Assembly (NCBI RefSeq): GCF_963678635.1
Contig: NW_026971510.1
Location: forward strand, 1 to 64,000
DNA from: Symsagittifera roscoffensis
Lineage: Eukaryota; Xenacoelomorpha; Acoela; Convolutidae
Reading direction: 5' to 3'
DNA: 64,000 nt
Shown here piece after piece: positions 55,090 through 64,000 of this stretch. Numbering within the stretch: position 1 is the first letter of the stretch; the number at the start of each line of letters is the position of its first letter. A program made the position numbers and the translations under genes. The notes under the pieces were generated by a model. It searched no databases, had not been told where the DNA came from, and saw only the letters and a program-made list of their open reading frames with translations.

Positions 55090-58000
55090 ATGAGTCTAGA
55101 CAAGTCAAGGACACCAAAACGAGGTAATAGCTCTAGGAAATTCATACCTGAGGAGCAGAGAAAGACGATGACCGATCCTTTTGTGGATTGGATCAAGCGA
55201 TCCCGGTCTGATAAAAAAGGGACGGTTTCAGGCAGAATGGTTGAAAAGAGAAGTCAGAAGACCTCAGAAGAGCAAAAAGAACTGTTAGAAGTAGAGGTCA
55301 ATACGGACCATACCATGAACGACAACCAGGAAGTAAATGGACTGGAAGGGAGAGGCAGAAGGCTGGCGAGTGAATCTACTCCGGTAGAACAAGGCCATGA
55401 TTTTGCCACTTCCACCGGGACATTGGATCGAGAAGAGATGTCGGAACTGTCCGACATCTCAACTGAAGTAGCGGCAACTAGAAGATCTCCGACAGACAAC
55501 ACTATGATGGCAAGCGGAACTGGGAAACAAACAACGTCATCATCGTTCTCAGAAAGAATGAAGAACACCTTTGGAAACATCTTTCCATTCAGCATGGGAG
55601 GAGGAGCAGGAAACGATGGTGAGTCCCAGGAGGAAGAGGATGAAGAGGAGCAAGGGGACTTTGGATCTCAAGTCAGCCTCAATAGTTCGATCCAGGAGAG
55701 TGAGGCACACGTCGGAAGAGAGACTGGAACCATGGACAAATTTGGTGTAGTGACAACGATAAGCAAAGAGGCAAACACACCGGGCCAGTCAAAAGACTTC
55801 GCGATTAGGGCAAGTTCGGAGCCACAACCTGGAGAGAGTAGAACCAGAGGGCTCGGCAACGCGTTAATGGATCCTGAAATAAATAATGAAAAGACGTTGA
55901 AGCAGAGAGTCAAGGCCCGGATCTCGACAAGCACGAAGTTACCTGGGACCGACAGGGTTACACCACCACTAGTGACGCCACTCGTGGATAACGGGGCAGC
56001 ACTAGAGGAAGCCTTAAACAACATAGTGGACAGCTTAGCAGAACAAAACGAGCAGATGTCAATAAGGATGAGTGAACTAGAAAGAGCAGTTCACATTGAA
56101 AGAGAAAGTCTGCGGGAAGAAATAAACCGCAACAGACAAGAAGTTGGCAGGAGCGAAAAACGCTTGAAAGAAAGAACGGACGAACATATGACGAGGAACT
56201 TGTCGCGAATGACAAGAGAGGCGGAACAGAGGGAGTTACGCTTAAGAGCCGACATGGAGAAGTTAAGAATTCAGCAAGAGCAGTCTCTTGGGACTCTTGA
56301 CACAAAGATAGATGCGATGATGGAGAGGCGAACTCAGGCTATCATGGATAGGTTGGACGGGCTACTAAGCAGCTTGTTAAACCGTTTTGGATCAGGGGTG
56401 CAGGGGCACCAGGCAATGATGCGCTTCGAGAAACGGAGGCAACGAGAGGATGAAACCATAGACAAGTTTCTCGATGATTTGGAAATGCTGAGAAGACGCA
56501 GCCAACCGGATGAGTCAAACCGAAGGATGAACCTGGCCGTAGCCTCAAAATTCATCGATGGTGTGAAAAATGATGAACATCGTACGATGCTAGCAACGCA
56601 TTACACACCACTATCAACTAATGCGCCAACACCGGAGGAGTTGAGGCTCAAATCAAAGGAGTATCTTTTGTTGAAACCTCCTTCGAGATCTGGATATTAC
56701 AAGAACAATTATGGCAATTTTAACAACGGACCAGCAAACCAAGGGAACAATTGGTACAAACCGAGGGATGATATGGACAAGAGACGCTCTTGTGCTAATT
56801 GCAGCACAACAGACCATCATGTGTCAGCATGCCCAGCTTACAAACAAGGCATGAAAGCAATAGGCTTTAGCCTCGAGGACGAAGATGCGTCGGAGTTGGA
56901 CCATGAGGATTTCATGAGAGGAGTAATTGCGAAATTCGGCCCGAGGTGTTTCTTTTGCAACTTGGAAGGTCATTTTAAATCAGATTGTCCGCAATTCTGG
57001 GATGCAGTGGCAGACATCAAGCATCCAAGACATGGAGAAGCTTTGTCAGGAGTGAAAGCCAGCAAGGCTCGACTTTTGAGTGAAGCGAAGGCACGCAGAA
57101 AGGATAAACCTCAAGAGCTGGCGGCAAAGAAGATGCAAGCGGTAACAGAGAAGGCACGTGAGCCGGTACCAGCAACTGCGGCTGACGACTTCAAGATTGA
57201 TTATAAGGCAGCCGCAAGGGATGCTCTGAATAGAGTACAGCAGGAATTGGTGACCAAAGAGATCGAACAAAAAGTGAAACTTGAACTGGAAAATGAAAAG
57301 CTTCAGGAGCAATTGAATACCTTCGAAGCAACGGAGTTCGAGGAGACGAAAACACCAAGCAGTTTAGACATGAAACTTAAAGTGATCTCCGGTAAGAGGT
57401 TCGGCATGGTGCCGCAGGGAAATAAGATACAGTCGATAATCTCAGTGGCTGGACACCAGGTAATAAGAAATCTGAGTGAACCATCAGAGTTCACTTTAAT
57501 GCATTTGGACACATATGCAGATTATCTGAGGCAGGTGGAGCCACGCACCGAGTCGAGAGCTGTGCGAGCACTACTAACGACGGGTGGCCCTCGCATGAAG
57601 AAACTTCATGGACGCTACATGGAGGTCTATGGGCCGTATCAAATAATGCTGAACGTGGATGGAATCAGTATCTACACCAGGACTTATATAACAACAGATG
57701 ATGACCAAATGGGGCAGATCTATTTGGGTGAAGAGGAACTCAAAGTCCGCAGGATAGGCCATGACGCCATGATGGAACAAGACGCAGCACACATTGGGTA
57801 TGAAGCAGATGTGACAGCACATCTGCTCGATACCAACGGAACAAAAATCGGAGTCACAGGGCTTCTGGACACAGGAGCGGTAGTGAGTGTGATGCCGATA
57901 AAAACTTGGGAAAGAATGGGCTTCACGCGGGAAGATCTAATTCCAACGAATCTCCGACTGGCCGCAGCCAATCGAGGAGCCATCTACATAGCCGGAAGAA

Positions 58001-58170
58001 CACCGATAACGGTCCTTCACATGGGAGGACGAGATCTTTGGATGAGCTTCCTGGTGGTAGAGAATCTGGACGACGCCGACCAATTCATCTTGGGCAGAGA
58101 CTTTGTCAGGAATTTTGACGTGATGATTGACTTGAACAACGTTCTAATACGGATTAGAAACCCAGACTGA
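55090..58170 (+). pseudogene. Gag and protease, copy 2
   Basis: 1026-codon open frame starting MSLDKSRTPKRGNSSRKF (the probable true Gag start, absent from copy 1). After a charged, Ser/Glu-rich N-terminal third comes a coiled coil (MSELERAVHIERESLREE), then a junction at 56373 where about 700 bases of capsid-like region are missing compared with copy 1, yet in frame. Two zinc knuckles follow: CANCSTTDHHVSAC and CFFCNLEGHFKSDC. The protease has GLLDTGAVVSVMPIKT (catalytic DTGA) and ILGRDF. The frame ends at a copy-specific TGA. Gag would coat the RNA and build the particle; the protease processes it. Confidence 0.9.
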
Positions 58171-58605
58171 AAGTATGTTAAGAGACCAATTAATAGGATA
58201 ATAACAGACGAAAATAAGGTACCAGTTTTTTTGTATAGAAAAGTAAAATTACAACAAGGACAAGCTGTAGTAGCAATTTTTAGAATGAGAAATTTAAATT
58301 CGTTAAGTGATAGTAAACAGGTTTGCTTAGTACCGAATCCAAATAGTCAGAGTTCGGTGATTTTAGGCCGGAGCTTCTCGGTAACGCGAAACGGACTGTG
58401 TGTCAGTGTGTTGTTGAACACACTGGACACCACGGTTTCAATCTAGCGTGGAAAGAAGCTTGGCTACGCTTTGCCGATGAGGACCGACTATGAGGAGACA
58501 CAAAACTTGAAGAAATATAGTGTGAAAGACTGTCCTTATCATGCCAATAAAGATAAAATTTTAAAGAGGATTAATGAATTAAAATCTATTCATAAATTGT
58601 TTTGA
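58171..58605 (+). pseudogene. Protease-RT linker with in-frame stops, ends in conserved TGA
   Basis: Same frame as gag. Starts with copy-specific TGA (58168), continues KYVKRPINRIITDENKVP, has a TAG where copy 1 has CAG (58444), and ends at TTT-TGA-ATG (58603-58605 is the TGA). Only the last TGA is shared by both copies. Confidence 0.8.
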
Positions 58606-59820
58606 ATGAAATCCGAAACGGACGACGGGTTATCAAGCTGCTCGAATTTTCCGGAACGCCCCTCGTCATATGAATTAGAATCTGACAAACCGGTTTTGCC
58701 AGAGATAGAACATTTAAAAGGGAAAATAGGTGAGGGATATTTCGAAAAATTGCGGGACCTCCTAAATTGGAACGGCGATGTATTTTCAAAACATAAGGCG
58801 GACATCGGTTGCTGTAATTTCGTCGAACACGAAATCGAACTAGAAGAGGGCGCCGTTCCCCATAGGGAAGGCGCAAGGCGAATGACGCCACATAAATCGG
58901 AAGCGTGCCGAGCGGAAATAGAAATGTTGCTTGAATACGACATGATAGAACCCTCGAAATCGCCATGGGCTTGCGGAGTAGTAATGGCGAAAAAGAAAGG
59001 GGGGCAGCTTAGATTTTGTTGCGACTTTCGTTACTTGAACGCGGTAACGATAAAAGATGCGTAACCGATACCGCGAATAGACGAGAGCCTATCTAAACTT
59101 GGTGATGCCAAGTTCTTCACCACATTGGACTTAGGTTCTGCCTTCTGGCAGTTCCCTCTGCGAAAGAAGGACAGAGAGAAAACACTATTCGCGTGCGAAT
59201 TGGGATTGTACCAGTGGAAGAGGATGCCCTTCGGCTTGTGCAATGCAACGGCCTCTTTTCAAAGACTGATGGCTCAGGCGTTGACGAGAGTGACCAAGAA
59301 GTACGGGAATCTCGTGATGTGTTACGTGGATGACGTAGTCATAGCGACACCGACCCTGGAAGACCACATTGATAGGCTCGATGAGGTCTTTGGATGCATG
59401 AAAAGAGCAGGATTAAAGTGCAAACCATCGAAATGTGAAATCCTTAGGGATTCGATAAAGTACCTAGGGAGGATGGTGGATAGGCATGGCGTGAGGCCGG
59501 ACCCGGAAGCAGTGGAAGCAGTGTTGACATGAAAAGCTCCCAGAACGGACACACAGCTCATGAGCTTCCTAGGGTTTGCCAATTACTACCGAGAATTCAT
59601 TAAAGGATATGCGGACAAGGTGTATCCGATGCAGAAGCTGATGCGCAACAAAGGGAAGAAGTTCGAATGGAACGATGAGGCACAAGTTGCTTTTGAGAAC
59701 ATAAAGCGGGAACTGCGCGAAGCGCCAGTGCTGGGCATGCCTACAGAGAAGGGCATGTATGTTCTCGACAAAGACGCATCGGTGGTGGCCATCTCAGGAA
59801 TCTTGGATGGCTACCATATG
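58606..59820 (+). pseudogene. Reverse transcriptase, copy 2
   Basis: Same frame as gag, split by TAA (59062-59064, copy 1 has a sense codon) and TGA (59530-59532, Trp codon in copy 1). Motifs present: SPWACGVVMAKKKGGQLRFC, LGSAFWQFPLRKK, MPFGLCNATASFQRLM, CYVDDVVIATP (YVDD at 59323). It ends at a deletion: the segment that follows DASVVAISGIL in copy 1 (RNase H core, about 85 codons) is missing. Confidence 0.88.
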
Positions 59821-62800
59821 ATAATCGAACATAGGATGCGTGATAAACACCAGAATGCTGACAGCCTCAGCAAGAAAACTGAGTTCTATGAAAGATTGGA
59901 GCAGAAACAGGCCAATCAGGCGGAAATAAAGGAGGGATTCTCGTTTCTGGACAAAGAAACTTATGAAGCGCTTCCCCTGACGAGATGGTTGGATAAGTCT
60001 GGACATCCGATTCCAGGGCACCCTGAGCTACCTGTAGAGAAAGCAGCCGAGATAAAGAACGTGTCCAAGGAGGACCCGGTCCCCTTGGATTTGTTGCTGC
60101 GCTCGAACCTGGTCCAGCAAGAACTCTCTCGCATGAATATAAACAGCCTCTCATTATTGGATAAAACGGTGCAAGTCACACCACAAGTGATGCGGATGCT
60201 GGGTGGATTGTTAGAAAGAGAAGTGACCAGAGATGACCCCGAGTGGACAGCAGCAGTGGCATCGCTAACAGTCAGTGAGAAGGTGAAGATCATGCCGTCC
60301 AGACGACAGCACGAAGAGAACGAGAGGGATTGTTGGACAATAGTTCAGCAACTAGTATCGTCAATACCCCAAGAGATTTTAACCAGTACTTCTTACGGAC
60401 AGAAAGAACAGGGGAGCAGCAAGCGAAAGAAAACCGTCACCTTTGTAGACCGGGATAAAGAGGATGAAGATGTAGAACACAATCTGCTGCAAGACTATTT
60501 GTCCGGGGAGAAGGATGATGAGAAGAACCAGCGATCACAAGATCAACACCCGGGACGAGAAAATCTGTCCGGGGAGTCTGAGATAGACGAGAAACTTCCT
60601 GAAGAGAAACAGGACCTAGAGAACAAGGTTTTGTCCGGGGAGTTCAGATGGATGCGAAGAAAGTACAGACATGATCTGGAGGAGCGTGCAGTCTCCAGCA
60701 CAACACCCTCGACGGATGATATTTCAGAAAGCTCAAGAATGGACACCTACTCAGACAGGAATTCGAACTCGGGATCAGAACTGTCAGAACTGGCAATACA
60801 CACGCTACTAGTAGAAACTCGGGCAAGGGACCTGGACAGAGAGGTGTACCAGGATCCGGACAGCGATCGCTACCTTATACCGAGCGAAAGAGTCTTTGAC
60901 AACGCAGCGGATGACTTAGAAACGATAGCGGTATCGAAACGCTCGATAAGCCTGTTGCCGCAGAAAGAGGTAGTCAGGACTGATCTTCAGCCGTTTGAAC
61001 AAGAAACACAACCGTTGGCGAAGATTTGGTGCGTTAAGATGGAAGAAGACACACATCAACCCAACGAGCTGAATAGTCAGATGAGGGTCATGAAGACGTA
61101 CTTGAAGGCGAGATACAGACTCTCGGACCTTCTAAGGGCGCAGAGAAATGATCGCATGACAAGCAACCTGAAAAGATGGATTGAGAATGGTTCTCCGGAT
61201 AAAGGGGACCTCGAGGAAGATAGTTATCGCATCCTGAGACAATACTTCATGCAAAAGGAAGGGAGGTTATATTTGAACAAGGACGGGATTGTGGCTTGCA
61301 AAAGAAGGGAGGAAGACAGAGTCCTATACAAGTATAACGCGATAGTGTTACCGCAACTCTATCAGACAGAATTATTATTCAGGTCACATGATCAAATGGG
61401 CCATCAGGGGATCGACAAAGTATATCAGAGGATCCTGAAGCGCTTTGAGTGGCCAGGGATGAAAAAGGCATGCGAGAAATGGGTAACAGCATGTCTGTCA
61501 TGCCAACAGGTCAAGGATCCTAGGAAGTTGCGATTTCCTTTACAATCGATTGAGTCGTCTGAATTCAACGAGGTGGTGCAATTAGATCACCAAAAGATAT
61601 GCATGACAGACAATGGTTACAATCAGGTGCTGGTCATGATAGATCATTTTACGAAGTATGCAGAGGCCGTGCCCTGCATAACTGCCTCGGCGGAAGAGAC
61701 ATGCGACCACCTGATCAATACATGGATAGCAAGACATGGTTGTCCGATGACGTTTCAATCGGATAATGGAACAGCTTTCGTAAGAGAGCTTACGAAAGAG
61801 CTTATGAGACGCTCACAGGTCGCTCAGGCTCACTCCACGACATACCACCCTCAAACAAATGGTTTAGTGGAAAGACAGAATAGGACGTTAGTGTCGATGC
61901 TGAGAGTATATTGTTCCAGGTACATGACCGATTGGGACAGATACCTTCCACAGGTGATGGGAGCATATAACAGCACGCAACACTCCACCACTGGAGTCAG
62001 TCCACACATGATGCTGACTGGACACGAGAAGTCTTTACCCTTAACCTTCTTCTACCCAGAATATGAGGGAAAGAAAACGTCCCCACAGGTCTACGTGAGG
62101 GATGTGATCAGACGCCAACAGGAGTTGAACGATGTGTGTAGACGAAACACTCAGCAGGCACAGGCAAGGCAGAGGAAAAGATTCGACAAGAAAGCAGCTG
62201 GTGCAAAGGCTTACTCGGTGGGAGACTACGTATGGGTATTTCAGAACGTTATACCACCGAAAGGGACAAAGAAGCTTCTAAAAAAATGGAGGGGACCCTT
62301 CATGATTACGGAGATGCACCAGGAGGGACGCTTTTATAGACTGAGTACTGGCCGAGCCGCCCACTACGAGAACATCAAGCCACACAATCCATCGACAAAA
62401 GACTGGTGTATACCTGCAGACATGGAAGAAAGGGATTATCTAATGATGGATCCTGCTTGTGAGGTCAATGAAAAAGGCACCAGGGAGAAGAACGATGGAA
62501 ACGAAATCGCAGAGGAAGGTACGGATACACCATTGGACCTGGATCCAAACGAACAGATCGAAGCGGACGATGAAACCTTACCCTACGCAGAGGAAGATTG
62601 GCAGGATCCCGAACAGACAGAGGTTCCCAAGAACTTGGAACCAGATCTTCCGTTCACGATGCAGACTCGTCAGAAGGACGGGATGAGACCAAGAAAGAAA
62701 TACAATCCTTACCGTGACGACTTTGTAGTGGATAGGATAGATCTAAAGAAAATAGTAGAGGAAGTAGTGGGTTTAGAGGAGATAACAGTGTCACAAGACA

Positions 62801-62925
62801 TTGACATAGTCGATGATCACAACGATGAGTGGGTTGACGACTGGTCGAAACCCGAGGTAGAATTCGACGATGAGCAACAGCAGTCATATGAACAAGACCT
62901 GACGAACCTGCGTGTCTTAGAGTGA
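59821..62925 (+). pseudogene. RNase H remnant, linker, integrase and acidic tail, copy 2
   Basis: 1,000+ codons in the gag frame. A short RNase H tail (DKHQNADSLSKK) leads to the acidic Ser-rich linker. The integrase has HHCC zinc-binding (RSHDQMGHQGID...CLSCQQ), the DDE core (LDHQKICMTDN, FQSDNGTAFV, YHPQTNGLVERQNRTL, D-35-E) and a GPF motif (KKWRGPFMITEMHQEGR), followed by a long Asp/Glu tail. It ends at TGA (62923) where copy 1 has Trp. Confidence 0.9.
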
Positions 62926-63741
62926 CTGAATGAAACAACCTCGGATCCAGAGGAGACCAGCGTCACGATTCAAGACGTAGATCGTGAAAGCATGAAATAC
63001 ATCAAGACTGAACGAGATGATCCTTCCTGGGCTGCCCAGGAAGGACGATTACTCATTCCAGCTTCTAACCTTGACTTGATACCCGGTATGCGATCGACGG
63101 GGACGTCGATGGATATTTTTGTCCGGGGAGTGGGGGTAGGACTTACCCACACTGAAAACTGGATAATAAAAAAATTAAGAATAGCAAGAGAAACAGGAGA
63201 CTTAGAAGCATAAACAGGCGAAGAACCTAAGAAACCTGACATAGGCAGGGTAGTTGAGTCATATTTTAATTTACCAAATGAATATTCTAGTAACATAACA
63301 CTAACAGACAGTGATTTCATACTCACAAACAGAACATGTGCGATAGCGATCACCGCAGACATGAGTTTTAGGACAGCGCTAGCGGCAGATTTTAAGAGGG
63401 AATACAAAAACGTGGAATTCCTTTGGAAGCAAAGACCAGGGATAGGGGGCGTAGCAGCCTTACCTCCGGCGGTGTCGCAGATACCGGGAAAGTACTTATG
63501 CTTCTTGGTAACGAGGGCGACAGAGAAGCAGCACGTGGACCCAGAAAACCTAGTCTTGTCTTTGACGAGGCTGAGTGACTTCCTTGTGGAAATGGACGTG
63601 AAGGAGCTCTCGCTTCCAGTGTACGATCCAAACAGAGGAAGACTGCATCCTCGGGAATTGTACGCGCTTGTACACGTGATATTCTCTGATACGAACATAC
63701 AAGTATATCTACATAAGAAATATTACTTAAGTATAGGCTGA
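62926..63741 (+). pseudogene. Macrodomain-like module, copy 2
   Basis: Continues the gag-pol frame after a TGA and again after a TAA (about 63211). Order of landmarks: IPASNLDLIPGMRSTGTSMD, FVRGVGVGLTHTEN, CAIAITADMSFRTALAADFK, QRPGIGGVAALPPAVSQIPG, KYLCFLVTRATEKQHVDPEN, LTRLSDFLVEMDVKELSLPV, then ELYALVHVIFSDTNIQVYLH. The strand-turn pattern AxSADxxFxxxxAxxFK ... GVGGVA ... YLxxLVT ... ELSLPxxxP...  and final NIQVY strand resemble Poa1/TARG1-type macrodomains, which bind or hydrolyse ADP-ribose. The residues that usually line the ligand loop are only partly conserved, so activity is unknown. Confidence 0.62.
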
Positions 63742-64000
63742 GTGATATGCGAGAGGGTGTTAGGCCAAAGACTAAGTTGTGTGTAATATGTGATATGTGT
63801 GTTAGGTTATGTTATGTGTTAGGTTATTAAGATCATGGGTAAGTAGGGGTTAGTGACCATGAACAACTAAATAACGATCTTGGGAATAGATCCAAAATTT
63901 GGACTTTCCAATCTTAGGTCGAATTCCACAATTTTAGAAACCAATTGATTTTAATAAATTTTAGGATAAATATCCTTTTATCTGAACTGTTCTTAAGCAA
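63742..64000 (+). other. Spacer after macrodomain, continues past window
   Basis: Homologous to 39890-40318 on the minus strand, with the TGTTATGTGTTAGGTTATT repeats. No gene seen. Confidence 0.6.

Larger units (their letters stand above)
51158..64000 (+). mobile_element. Giant Ty3/Gypsy-type LTR retroelement, copy 2 (continues past window)
   Basis: 5' LTR (51158-52079), leader of 3 kb, then gag-protease-RT-integrase-macrodomain in one frame (55090-63741), then the start of the spacer seen in copy 1. By comparison with copy 1, the SGNH ORF and the rest should follow beyond 64000. Interrupted by stops at 58168, 58444, 59062, 59530, 62923 and about 63211, by a 700-base gag deletion and by a 255-base RNase H deletion, so it is dead. 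Confidence 0.88.

Noticed and set aside
1-64000. CRISPR arrays, operons or bacterial features
   Set aside because: Introns, LINEs, LTR elements and metazoan genes show a eukaryotic nuclear genome.

Overview
The window is nuclear DNA of an invertebrate metazoan. It is AT-rich, its host genes have GT-AG introns, and it carries metazoan genes (a Cys-loop receptor, cofilin/ADF and TOM20) among many eukaryotic mobile elements. The sequence alone does not fix the phylum.

Layout. (1) 1-5411: one end of a Maverick/Polinton-class element, all genes on the minus strand, closely packed and overlapping. It has a retroviral-type integrase, a packaging ATPase, a probable minor capsid protein and several small proteins. 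Polymerase B, protease and major capsid genes are not in view and would lie to the left. (2) 5.4-31.3 kb: host DNA. It holds an orphan terminal exon, the last three coding exons of a nicotinic-type Cys-loop receptor subunit (7905-18080), a three-exon cofilin/ADF gene (minus), an intronless-looking TOM20 gene (minus), two small uncertain exons, a one-TM acidic protein (minus), a tRNA-derived repeat, a 1.6 kb palindrome in the receptor intron, diverged direct repeats and two dead LINE fragments. (3) 31.3-64 kb: two inverted copies of one very large Ty3/Gypsy-type LTR retroelement family. Copy 1 runs on the minus strand (31304-51157; 3' LTR at 31304-32213). Copy 2 runs on the plus strand (5' LTR 51158-52079; continues past 64000). 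Copy 2 appears inserted in the gag of copy 1, so the missing 5' end of copy 1 should lie beyond the right window edge.

The retroelement family is the most interesting content. Each copy has an LTR of about 0.9 kb, then (seen in copy 2) a leader of about 3 kb packed with a CCGGARGGGT-type repeat. Gag (two zinc knuckles), protease, RT, RNase H, integrase (GPF motif), an acidic tail and a macrodomain-like module follow in one continuous reading frame. An in-frame TGA sits between protease and RT in both copies. After a spacer, copy 1 carries about 6.4 kb of sense-strand accessory coding sequence: a 581-codon protein with a coiled coil and a C-terminal SGNH/GDSL-type hydrolase domain, a very long second region (four overlapping open blocks, about 1,400 codons, with a second SGNH-like signature) and several small 3' ORFs. 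I estimate about 22 kb for an intact element. Both copies are damaged by stops, frameshifts, deletions and a 1.5 kb tandem duplication of the integrase.
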